NCBI GenBank assembly: GCA_963728145.1
Contig: CAVSJA010000007.1
Location: forward strand, 372,001-436,000
DNA: 64,000 nucleotides
Direction of reading: 5' to 3'
From: CAVSJA01 sp963728145
Lineage (GTDB): Bacteria > Bacteroidota > Bacteroidia > Chitinophagales > Chitinophagaceae
The notes beneath the pieces were generated by a model. It did no database searches and was not told where the DNA came from. It saw nothing but the letters and a program-made list of their open reading frames with translations. This document shows positions 53,729-62,031 of the stretch, piece by piece (the stretch's first letter is position 1; each line of letters opens with the position of its first letter). The position numbers and the translations under genes were made by a program.

Positions 53729-54099
53729 ATGCGTTGCCTAAAAGTTTAATTTGGTTTTTTAATGCTGGTTAGTATAGGTACAAGGACTAATGGCCAGCGA
53801 ATACAAATTTCAAAAGAACAACTTCTTGCATTAACGCCTGAATGGAAGGGGTGAACGATTTCCTGATGGAAGGCCAAAGCTCCGGATAGTTTGTTGGATC
53901 GTTTAAAACTTGTTACACTGGAAGAAGCTGGGCTGTATTGCGAAATGAAAATTATAAGTTTCAATATGCTGACGGATGGCAAATGATAAATCCTGATAGT
54001 GTATTGATTGGCCGGGCTGTTACGGTCACTTTTGTTCCGGGCCGGCCAGATATTCAGCAAACTCTACAGCACCTACAAAGTAACCATAGGCTCATCTGA
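53729..54099 (+). pseudogene. Truncated, frameshifted RraA-type pseudogene
   Basis: Translation in shifting frames gives ISKEQLLALTPEWKG, then ERFPDGRPK, APDSLLDRLKLVTLEEA and WAVLRNENYKFQYADGWQMI. This parallels the first ~100 residues of the exported RraA protein at 49996. At least three indels of mixed sign (+1, -1, -1) and a stop after the putative signal peptide are present. The homology ends near RPDIQQ, so the catalytic GD...RD part is gone. It is a true decay product, unlike the pure +1 pattern in tuf and the ribosomal genes. Confidence 0.8.
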
Positions 54100-54171
54100 A
54101 TCTACCTTTCGATAATTAGTTTCCGCCGTTTAATCCACTACTGGGTACTTTAATTCAACAAAGCCAGTAGT

Positions 54172-57100
54172 ATGAAAAAAAGTCTATGGTTCTCCGTTAT
54201 CGCGCTGTTCGCTATTCAATTCCAGTCCTGGTCACAAAGTGTTGGCATTGGCACAACTACTCCCGATGCCAGTTCACAATTGCAGGTACAAAGCACCACC
54301 AAAGGATTGTTGATTCCCAGAATGACAATTGCGCAAAGAAATGCTATTGTAAATCCGGCAACGGGATTAATTGTGTTTCAAACGGATAACCCACCAGGGT
54401 TTTACTACAATAATGGCACACCGGCTCTTCCGTCCTGGCAATTGGTATTCACTTCCCTCAATGGTTGGGGCACTACCGGAAATGCGGGAACGAATCCAGC
54501 AACAAATTTTTTGGGTACAACAGATAATCAACCCTTGCGCTTGCGATTAAATAATGGATTTGCCGGGCAGTTAAATGGAACAAATCGAAACTATTCAATC
54601 GGATTAAATGCAGGTGCCGCATTAACAACCGGCACTGCCAATATTGCAATCGGCAGTGGCGCGCTGCGTTCAGCTACAGACCGAAATAATTCAGTAGCAA
54701 TCGGCGATTCAGCATTACAAATGAATGGTGTTGGCGCCACAGGAGGCAGCGAAGCAAATTTCAATGTTGCTGTCGGTGCATATTCGATGTATTCAAATAC
54801 AAGGGGATTTTCAAATACAGGCTTAGGCAACAGTTCGATGTTTTCAAACACTACTGGTAATTTCAATACGGCAACAGGAACCAGTGCCCTTTTTCAAAAT
54901 ACTTCAGCAAGTGGAAATACTGCAAATGGTTTCTTTGCCATGTTCGGCAATACAACAGGCATTGAAAATACGGCCATGGGTATGCGATCACTTCAAACAA
55001 ATTCGAAAGGTTCTTACAATGCAGCAGTTGGGACTTATGCATTGTTTACCAATGATAGCGGATTTTACAATGCAGCAGTTGGACATAATGCGCTTCGATT
55101 TAATGTTTCAGGATCCTGGAATTCTGCATTGGGGTATTTTGCGTTGGGTGGTAACACGACTGCAAGTAACAATACAGCAATCGGAGCTTATTCAATGTTA
55201 GAGAATACTACAGGTCAGTCGAATACCGCTCTTGGCGTGCAATCGCTTATGCAAAATAAAACTGGTTACTCAAATATTGCAATCGGACTGGGTGCCATCA
55301 CCAATAATGATAGCGGTTTTCAGAATACAGCGGTTGGATATCTCGCAATGGCGGCTAACAAGGGAGGCTATGAAAACACCAGTCTCGGCTTCTGGGCATT
55401 GGGGGCAAGTACACAAGGCTTTTGGAATACTTCCATTGGTGCTTACTCTATGTCTGCTAATGAAGCCGGTTCTCAGAATACTGCCGTTGGGGTATCCTCA
55501 CTTCGGGAAAATATTTCCGGCGTATGGAATACAGCTTTAGGTTTTAATGCACTATTCAGTAATACCACTGCTCACGGAAATACAGCCCTCGGTACCAGTG
55601 CGCTTACTGAAAATACTATCGGGGTGGAAAACACAGCAGCAGGACTAAATTCGTTGTTCTCGAATATTAGCGGCTTTTACAATGTATCGATAGGAGCGCA
55701 CTCATTGTCATTAAACCAGGGAGGTTCCGATAATACTGCAGTTGGGACGTCTGCACTACGAAATAATGCTTTTGGAGCTGCCAACACCGCCATCGGTTTG
55801 AATGCGGGATTTAATACGTTAGCCAGTTCAAATACGGCAGCAGGCGCATATGCTTTATATAGCAACACAATGGGATTTTCAAATACTGTGTTTGGTAAAG
55901 CTGCTCTTTTCAGTAATCAAACTGGAAGTTTTAATGTAGCGATCGGAGATTCGGCGCTGTTCACTCAAAACAGCAACTTTCCAAATGTCGCAATTGGGTC
56001 AAAAGCGCTGTTTTCAAATACTACGGGTGGAGCCAATACTGTTATTGGATACAGATCGATGATATCAAATACAACAGGGCATTCAAATACCGCGACAGGG
56101 TACACCAGTTTAGTTTTTAATACTAATGGTATTCAAAATACCGCAAACGGGGCTTACGCCTTACTTTTAAATAGTTCGGGATCCGACAATACCGCGATTG
56201 GATTTGCAAGCCTGTACAACAACTCCGCTGGCGTCAGCAATACCGCTGTTGGATTAAGAGCGCTTTTTTCAAATACGGATCGAAATGGATTGGTTGCAAT
56301 CGGCGATTCTGCATTATTCTTAAATGGTTCGGGTGCAACGCTCGTCGTGCATGGTATTTCCAATACCGCGGTTGGTTCAAGATCTATGAGAAGCCTCACC
56401 ATTGGTGCACAAAACACAGCAATTGGGCAATTTAGTATGTACAATTGTGTTGATTGCATCAGTAATACTGCTGCAGGCCATCTTGCCTTGAGTGCTACTA
56501 CCGGAGGTGATAATAATTCAGCATTCGGGCAGAATGCGCTCGCCAATAATACGACAGGAAACGGCAATACGGCAATCGGAAGAATTGCTATGACCATTAA
56601 TGTCACCGGCAGCAACAATACTGCTATTGGCTTTGGTTCAGAAGTAGGCGGACCAGCATTAAACAACTCCACAACAATTGGCTTTAATTCATTGGTAGGA
56701 AGCAGCAACACAATGGCATTTGGCAATGGCTCAGTTATAGGTTGGGCTTTTGCACGTTCAACTCTGTCGGCCGGGGTGTTTCAAGTGGGCACGAATGGCA
56801 CAAATGGTAATGGTGCATTTCTCACTGCAGGGGGCACCTGGACAAATACTTCCGACGTAAACAAAAAAGAGAATTTTACAGAGATTGATACCAAAGAGCT
56901 CCTGGAGAAGATATCAAAGTTGCATATAACACAATGGAATTATAAGCACACATTAGTGAAGGAAACACATATCGGTCCCACCGCTCAGCAGTTTAAAGAA
57001 CTGTTCAATCTTGGAGTTGAAGGCGAGGATAAATCAATCAGCACAGTTGATGCATCAGGATTAGCATTTGCGGCGATACAGGAATTAAACAAACAAAACG

Positions 57101-57231
57101 AAGAAATGAGAAATAAAATAGACGAACTTCAGCGCATAGTGGAGGAATTGGTGAAAAAGAATGATACCTGTTCGGGATCGTCCGACTGTTGTAAGAAACA
57201 GGGTACAAATAACCTGAAAGGAGTTAAATAA
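54172..57231 (+). CDS. Secreted repeat protein with C-terminal S74 intramolecular chaperone
   Basis: 1019 residues. Signal peptide (SVIALFAIQFQSWSQ); N-terminal module VGIGTTTPDASSQLQVQST and KGLLIPRMTIAQRN; then about thirty tandem repeats of ~22-23 residues (residues ~140-880) with the pattern NTAxGxxSLxxNTTGxxN, similar to YadA/Hep_Hag head repeats that fold as a left-handed beta-roll. The C-terminus has the S74 peptidase/chaperone domain: SDVNKKENFTEI (Ser-Asp at the cleavage site), LHITQWNYK, THIGPTAQQF, then a coiled coil (LNKQNEEMRNKIDELQRIV). Such domains aid trimerisation of phage tail fibres and then cut themselves off. Probably a surface or secreted fibre. Confidence 0.85.
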   Translation: MKKSLWFSVIALFAIQFQSWSQSVGIGTTTPDASSQLQVQSTTKGLLIPRMTIAQRNAIVNPATGLIVFQTDNPPGFYYNNGTPALPSWQLVFTSLNGWGTTGNAGTNPATNFLGTTDNQPLRLRLNNGFAGQLNGTNRNYSIGLNAGAALTTGTANIAIGSGALRSATDRNNSVAIGDSALQMNGVGATGGSEANFNVAVGAYSMYSNTRGFSNTGLGNSSMFSNTTGNFNTATGTSALFQNTSASGNTANGFFAMFGNTTGIENTAMGMRSLQTNSKGSYNAAVGTYALFTNDSGFYNAAVGHNALRFNVSGSWNSALGYFALGGNTTASNNTAIGAYSMLENTTGQSNTALGVQSLMQNKTGYSNIAIGLGAITNNDSGFQNTAVGYLAMAANKGGYENTSLGFWALGASTQGFWNTSIGAYSMSANEAGSQNTAVGVSSLRENISGVWNTALGFNALFSNTTAHGNTALGTSALTENTIGVENTAAGLNSLFSNISGFYNVSIGAHSLSLNQGGSDNTAVGTSALRNNAFGAANTAIGLNAGFNTLASSNTAAGAYALYSNTMGFSNTVFGKAALFSNQTGSFNVAIGDSALFTQNSNFPNVAIGSKALFSNTTGGANTVIGYRSMISNTTGHSNTATGYTSLVFNTNGIQNTANGAYALLLNSSGSDNTAIGFASLYNNSAGVSNTAVGLRALFSNTDRNGLVAIGDSALFLNGSGATLVVHGISNTAVGSRSMRSLTIGAQNTAIGQFSMYNCVDCISNTAAGHLALSATTGGDNNSAFGQNALANNTTGNGNTAIGRIAMTINVTGSNNTAIGFGSEVGGPALNNSTTIGFNSLVGSSNTMAFGNGSVIGWAFARSTLSAGVFQVGTNGTNGNGAFLTAGGTWTNTSDVNKKENFTEIDTKELLEKISKLHITQWNYKHTLVKETHIGPTAQQFKELFNLGVEGEDKSISTVDASGLAFAAIQELNKQNEEMRNKIDELQRIVEELVKKNDTCSGSSDCCKKQGTNNLKGVK

Positions 57232-57650
57232 GTAAGTCCACATCCGTGAACACAATTGTGGCAGTCCGATCAGAGAAATTTTACTTCTTCTGTATGCAGG
57301 TTGTAATGCGGACCAATAATCTATAATTCATCTTTATCAGCCATTTTCTTTGGGATCGGATTTTTTCTGCAAGTACGACTGGCAGCTTAAGGAAAATATA
57401 ACAAATGCTCCGTTATAATTCTTTATAGTTTAGAATAAAATCTCAAGTAATTCCCATCGTTCCGCGACAGTGCGCTCCGGGTCCCCCTAGCTCTTCGCTG
57501 AGGATCTTATTTCCACAAATTCCTTTACGGTTTTCCGGTATTCTCCGCTGAAAAGTGTCTTTATGAGTGATTAATCGCCGTCAGTTCCAATGAGGTAAGA
57601 GTTAGGGTCTCGAAAATGAAATTTCATTAACTAATAAAAACTAAGTTTTT
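57232..57650. other. Intergenic stretch with nothing recognised
   Basis: 419 bases without a supported gene. No hairpin array of the word-repeat type is present, and no promoter box stands out. Confidence 0.4.
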
Positions 57651-59024
57651 ATGACAACAACAGTTGAAAAAACACGTACTACGTCTATAACCAAAGACGC
57701 AGCTTCAACCCTTCAGGCTGAAGCACGCGCAATTGTGCAAGAAGCCTATATCTATTTGTATCCCCTTATTTTGATGGACCTCACGCGAAAACAAATGACA
57801 AATATCGATCCCCGTCAAAGTCCGGTGGGTGGCCCGGCAAATGCATTCACGCATATGCGGGCATTTCCAACCGCCGAAATGCGGAATGTTGTTCGTCCAA
57901 ACTTCGATACGCTTTATTCAAGCGCCTGGATCGATCTCAACAATGGACCGGTTATAATTTCCACAGCAGATACTGGTGGCCGCTATTTCATGCTACCCAT
58001 GCTTGACATGTGGACCGATGCATTTGCTGTGCCTGGGAAACGAACTAACGGCACTGCTGCTGCGAATTTTGGGCTCGTGCCTCCAGAATGGCAAGGAAAA
58101 CTTCCTGAGGGTGTTGAACAAATCGATGCACCAACAAGTTTTGTATGGATCATTGGGCGCACTCAAACCAACGGAGTAGAGGATTACGAAGCAGTGCACA
58201 AGGTTCAGAATGGATATAAAGTCACAGTTCTTGAAGATTGGGGTAAAACTCCGCGTAAAGCTGAACAAAAAATTGATCCTTCAGTCGACACTAAAACAGA
58301 ACCATTGCACTTAATAAATGATATGGCGCCTCTTCAGTATTTTATGTATGGAGCGGAGCTGATGAAACAAAATCCAGCTCACCACAGCGACTGGTCAATT
58401 CTGGCGAGGATGAAGCGCCTGGGATTTGAGCCAGGGAAGAATTTTGACAGTAACAAGGTCAGTGCAGATCAACTTGTTGAAGCAGCGGCGGCCGGATTGA
58501 AACTGATGCGGGATAAATTACCAACACTTGCTCGTGTTGTTAATGGCTGGCAAATGAACACAGACAGCATGGGTGTTTATGGTAACTTTTATCTGAAGCG
58601 TGCAATTATTGCATTAGCTGGTCTTGGCGCCAATCAGGTCGAAGATGCCGTATACCCTTTTAATGTAGTCGACGCAGATGGAAAGCCAGTCTCGGCCGAG
58701 AATAAATATGTTCTGCATTTTAATAAAGAAGAAATTCCGCCTGTTGATGCATTTTGGTCATTGACAATGTATGATGAAGAAGGATTTCAGGTTGCCAATT
58801 CTCTAAATCGATTCGCAATCGGTGACCGGGATGATCTGAAGTTTAATGTTGACGGATCGCTTGATCTTTATATTCAACATGGAAGTCCGGGTGCAGACAA
58901 AGAATCGAATTGGTTACCTGCACCAAAGACCGGACGTCTTGCTATGACAATGAGGTTATACGCACCCAAGGCCCAGGTAATAGATGGTCGTTGGAATCCG
59001 CCGGCTGTTAAACGGGTGAGCTGA
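57651..59024 (+). CDS. DUF1254/DUF1214 domain protein
   Basis: 457 residues. The N-terminal DUF1254 part has EAYIYLYPLILMDLTRKQM, NAFTHMRAFPTAEMRNVVRPNFDTLYSSAWIDL and GRYFMLPMLDMWTDAFAVPGKRT. The C-terminal DUF1214 part has NKYVLHFNKEEIPPVDAFWSLTMYDEEGF and LDLYIQHGSPGADKESNWLPAPK. The two domains usually occur together in proteins of uncertain function. No signal peptide is apparent. An expected stand-alone gene, with a repeat hairpin right after it. Confidence 0.88.
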   Translation: MTTTVEKTRTTSITKDAASTLQAEARAIVQEAYIYLYPLILMDLTRKQMTNIDPRQSPVGGPANAFTHMRAFPTAEMRNVVRPNFDTLYSSAWIDLNNGPVIISTADTGGRYFMLPMLDMWTDAFAVPGKRTNGTAAANFGLVPPEWQGKLPEGVEQIDAPTSFVWIIGRTQTNGVEDYEAVHKVQNGYKVTVLEDWGKTPRKAEQKIDPSVDTKTEPLHLINDMAPLQYFMYGAELMKQNPAHHSDWSILARMKRLGFEPGKNFDSNKVSADQLVEAAAAGLKLMRDKLPTLARVVNGWQMNTDSMGVYGNFYLKRAIIALAGLGANQVEDAVYPFNVVDADGKPVSAENKYVLHFNKEEIPPVDAFWSLTMYDEEGFQVANSLNRFAIGDRDDLKFNVDGSLDLYIQHGSPGADKESNWLPAPKTGRLAMTMRLYAPKAQVIDGRWNPPAVKRVS

Positions 59025-59029
59025 AGCTT

Positions 59030-59098
59030 GGTTGATTGGTTGATTAGTTGATTGGTTTGTCCCGAAGCTTAGGGGCAAACCAATCAACTAATCAAACC
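59030..59098. repeat. Octad-word hairpin (GGTTGATT family) closing on a CCCGAAGCTT loop
   Basis: Left arm GGTTGATTAGTTGATTGGTT plus TGTCCC (from 59038) pairs with right arm GGGGCAAACCAATCAACTAA plus TCAAACC (59072-59098), about 25 of 27 positions. It lies between the convergent DUF1254 and monooxygenase genes and may terminate both. Confidence 0.82.
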
Positions 59099-59107
59099 AT
59101 TTAAATA

Positions 59108-59422
59108 TTAAGCCGAAACCTCCTCACGTTCTTTAGCTACAAGGATATCGACTTTCTCAATTGTCGGAGGTTTGGAAAGAAGCTCGGAAGCTCTTGACAT
59201 CAATTCTTTTGCAATTGGTCCATTTAGATGGGCATCGCGGCCCTGATCATCATTGAATGTGTCGAAGATTCCAAAAGTACTATTGTCAATGCGCAGTGCG
59301 TACCATGAAATCGTACCCTTTTCCTCTTCTGCAAGGGCCAATGCAGTCTTTAAAAATTGAGCGACTTCTTCTTCTTTGCCTGGTTTTGCGACCAGTCGAG
59401 CAAGAATTGATTTCTTTACCAT
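59108..59422 (-). CDS. Putative quinol monooxygenase (ABM domain)
   Basis: 104 residues. ILARLVAKPGKEEEVAQFLKTAL, then GTISWYALRIDNSTFGIFDTFNDDQGRDAHLNGPIAKEL, matches the antibiotic-biosynthesis-monooxygenase (YgiN/ABM) family, a dimeric ferredoxin-like fold. No cofactor is required in several members. Its single-gene unit is convergent with the DUF1254 gene. Confidence 0.82.
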   Translation of the reverse strand: MVKKSILARLVAKPGKEEEVAQFLKTALALAEEEKGTISWYALRIDNSTFGIFDTFNDDQGRDAHLNGPIAKELMSRASELLSKPPTIEKVDILVAKEREEVSA

Positions 59423-59610
59423 AAAAATCGATTTAGATATGTAAGAAATTAATACTCCAAAAACACACCATCAAACTTCTTCCAAAACTAAACCAAGCAG
59501 GTTGAGTAACAATTCTACATTCTGAAGAGTTACAAATAAATGACAGGATTGGTCCAGGTGAAATTAATCAAGACATGCAGTTTTCAAGTAATTTGTGAAA
59601 AACAAATGTT

Positions 59611-60120
59611 ATGACAAACTCAAGGTCGCAGTATTACCTGCAGGAATTGAATACAGAATATAGAGCTACCCGTGCCTGCCTGGAAAAGATCCCCGAGTCC
59701 TCATATGAATTCAAACCACATGCGAAATCCATGACCATGGGTTATCTGGTTTTACTGGTGGCAGAAATTCCATTATGGGTTAAATACATGATTACGGATG
59801 GAGAAATTGATTTGGCTACCTTCCCGCATTTCAAAGCAAAGGCTACAAAAGAAATGGTGGATCACTTTGAAGACAATATGGAAGCAGCGAGAAAAGCATT
59901 GAAATCGACAAATGATGAAGAATTGCAGGAAAAATTTTCGCTGAAGGCTAATGGTCAAATAATTTATTCGGCCCCGAAGATCAGTGATATAGGTACTACA
60001 TTAAATCATTGGGTTCACCACCGCGGTCAGTTAACCGTTTATATGCGATTAAATGATATCCCGGTACCATCTATTTATGGACCTTCCGCAGATGAAAAAA
60101 GTTTTGTGCCCCCTTCGTAA
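59611..60120 (+). CDS. DinB-family protein
   Basis: 169 residues of a four-helix bundle: YLQELNTEYRATRACLEKIPESSYEFKPHAKSMTMGYL, then the C-terminal TLNHWVHHRGQLTVYMRLNDIPVPSIYGPSADE, the HxxxHRGQ segment of DinB/YfiT proteins that supplies two metal histidines. The first histidine, usually in the MGxLxxHxAE stretch, is replaced: the segment here is MGYLVLLVAEIPLW. So metal binding may be altered. The last 50 bases overlap the convergent membrane-protein gene. Confidence 0.82.
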   Translation: MTNSRSQYYLQELNTEYRATRACLEKIPESSYEFKPHAKSMTMGYLVLLVAEIPLWVKYMITDGEIDLATFPHFKAKATKEMVDHFEDNMEAARKALKSTNDEELQEKFSLKANGQIIYSAPKISDIGTTLNHWVHHRGQLTVYMRLNDIPVPSIYGPSADEKSFVPPS

Positions 60121-60811
60121 GAATATCTGTTTTATCAGATCGGAATAAGGATTTTCCGAAAAGTATCAATAACAGCACCATTAGCAGGAAGTGAAGAAGA
60201 ACAAGAGTTGGCGTGCCCAGGATCTTGCTGTCAGCTGCTATTCCTTTTTTAAGTAGCCAGTTTAAGAACATATGGTGATAAAGCATACCATAGATCAAGG
60301 GAGTGATAGCGAAGCCTGCTACCCATAGAAAGCGCCTTCGCGTAATTAAGTTTCTATATGCAATAATCATTGGGGGCAAGCAGATCAAGGTTACCAGCAG
60401 GGCTGCAATTATTTTAGTGACAAATGGATTTATATCGCTTGCAATAGCTTGTATCACGACTTTTTCATCCCCACCGCCCATGAGGGCAGTAAAGATCCGG
60501 GCAAAAGGAAGATTGGCAAACAACAATGAAAACCCGAACACCTTCATCCTGGCATTAGAGCTTTTTGCGATCCACCATGCACCCAGCCACATCATGCTGT
60601 AAGAGAATAATGGCCCGGCCAGCGTTGCCAGGAATGACCATTTGGGAACAGTGCATTGTTCGCAAGTAGACCATACATTGAAATCACGCGGTCCATAGCA
60701 ACCGCAAATAAAATATCCGGTATTAATATGCGCCTGTTCATGTAATTCACCCATTATCAAATTCAATGCAAAGAATGCAATTATGTAGGATAGGGTTAGT
60801 TGTATTCTCAT
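60071..60811 (-). CDS. Multi-span membrane protein with an HExxH motif (possible M50-like metalloprotease)
   Basis: 246 residues, six likely helices. The first helix ends in GELHEQAHINTGYFICGCYG, so a zinc-type HExxH (HEQAH) lies at the membrane edge near residue 24. NLPFARIFTALMGGGDE near residue 105 could provide the third ligand, as in site-2 proteases. Cysteines at CGC and CEQC (residues ~36-54) are noteworthy. Family not recognised, so protease function is a guess. It overlaps the DinB gene at its 3' end by 50 bases. Confidence 0.5.
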   Translation of the reverse strand: MRIQLTLSYIIAFFALNLIMGELHEQAHINTGYFICGCYGPRDFNVWSTCEQCTVPKWSFLATLAGPLFSYSMMWLGAWWIAKSSNARMKVFGFSLLFANLPFARIFTALMGGGDEKVVIQAIASDINPFVTKIIAALLVTLICLPPMIIAYRNLITRRRFLWVAGFAITPLIYGMLYHHMFLNWLLKKGIAADSKILGTPTLVLLHFLLMVLLLILFGKSLFRSDKTDILTKGAQNFFHLRKVHK

Positions 60812-61009
60812 AAAACAGCGGTTATTATTCTCTGAATATAAGAAAGCTATGCAATTTCAAAGTGGCTGGGCGTATGAACCGTGAAGAAGGATGGTTGAAT
60901 TGATAAAACCGCGTAGATCACAATTAAATCTGCCAAGGAGCAAACTCTGCTCCAATAGAAGGAAAAAGATTTAATTTGCTATTTCCTCAAAGGAATCCAA
61001 AAAACATAA

Positions 61010-61996
61010 TTGAAAAAGATCGACGCAATATTATTAGTGCTTGCTTGCTTTTTGACGTATACTGCATTCTCTCAATCTCGTGCGGGCATCACTGAAAAAC
61101 CAGACACATCATTTTCCCTACACAGCGCATATGCTAATACAGTTAATTCACATCCAGAAGCCAGGATAGCTACCGAATTAAATTCCCGTTCGTATTCCAC
61201 AAAAAAGAATATTGTTTATTGTGAAGTGAATGCGCGAAAACTTTCGATGGATGTTTTCTATCCAAAAAAACAAACTAAGAAAAAGCGAATTGCCTTAATA
61301 ATAATTCATGGCGGTGGCTGGAGATCGGGTAACCGAACCATGCACTATGCAATGGCGCAAAAGCTGGCAACCCTGGGTTATGTTTGTTTTACTCCGGAAT
61401 ATCGCTTGTCAACAGAAGCCTTATACCCGGCAGCAGTACACGATATTAAGGCAGTAATAAGGTGGGTGAGACAAAATGCGAATCAATTCAATATTGATAC
61501 TGCTAAAATAGTTGTGGCAGGACATTCTGCAGGAGGGGAACTGGCTGCATTTATGGGAACAACTAACGGAAAACCGAACTTTGAAGAAAAACAGTGCAAC
61601 TTAAATACTTCGAGTAGGGTAGATGCGGTGATCGATATTGACGGTATATTGGCTTTTATTCATCCTGAATCAGGTGAAGGTGATGATAGCAAGAGAACCT
61701 CCGCGGCAACCTATTGGTTCGGTTATTCGAAAGCGGAGAATCCTGACTTATGGAAGCAAGCGTCACCGCTCACGCATGCAGGAGTGCACACGCCCCCAAC
61801 CTTATTTTTGAATAGTTCAGTTGATAGAATGCATGCTGGACGGGACGATTATATAAAGATCCTTGATCAATATAAGATCTATACCGAAGTAAAAACCTTT
61901 GAAGGAGCGCCACATTCATTTCTTTTGTTCCATCCCTGGTTTGAACCGACGGTAAAACATATTGATAATTTCTTAAGAAAACTCTTTAAAAATTAG
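61010..61996 (+). CDS. Secreted alpha/beta-hydrolase (esterase)
   Basis: 328 residues starting at a TTG codon (61010), chosen because it opens a signal peptide (KKIDAILLVLACFLTYTAFSQ). The oxyanion motif HGGGW in IIHGGGWRSGN, nucleophile elbow GHSAGG, acidic residue in NSSVDRMHAGRDDY and His in GAPHSFLLF form a full catalytic set of the BD-FAE/hormone-sensitive-lipase-like type. It may deacetylate or de-feruloylate xylan or other polysaccharides; the GH43 gene 35 bases downstream supports this. Confidence 0.85.
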   Translation: MKKIDAILLVLACFLTYTAFSQSRAGITEKPDTSFSLHSAYANTVNSHPEARIATELNSRSYSTKKNIVYCEVNARKLSMDVFYPKKQTKKKRIALIIIHGGGWRSGNRTMHYAMAQKLATLGYVCFTPEYRLSTEALYPAAVHDIKAVIRWVRQNANQFNIDTAKIVVAGHSAGGELAAFMGTTNGKPNFEEKQCNLNTSSRVDAVIDIDGILAFIHPESGEGDDSKRTSAATYWFGYSKAENPDLWKQASPLTHAGVHTPPTLFLNSSVDRMHAGRDDYIKILDQYKIYTEVKTFEGAPHSFLLFHPWFEPTVKHIDNFLRKLFKN

Positions 61997-62031
61997 AATG
62001 ATATCGAAGTTAATTACACAATTATTATAAA

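Noticed and set aside
54591..56726. Minus-strand frames opposite the long repeat protein
   Set aside because: They mirror the tandem Asn/Thr/Gly repeats; the plus-strand frame has a signal peptide and an S74 domain.
57400..57600. Short minus-strand frame (GEYRKTVKEFVEIRSSAKS)
   Set aside because: Only about 26 codons between stops, no start and no recognisable family.
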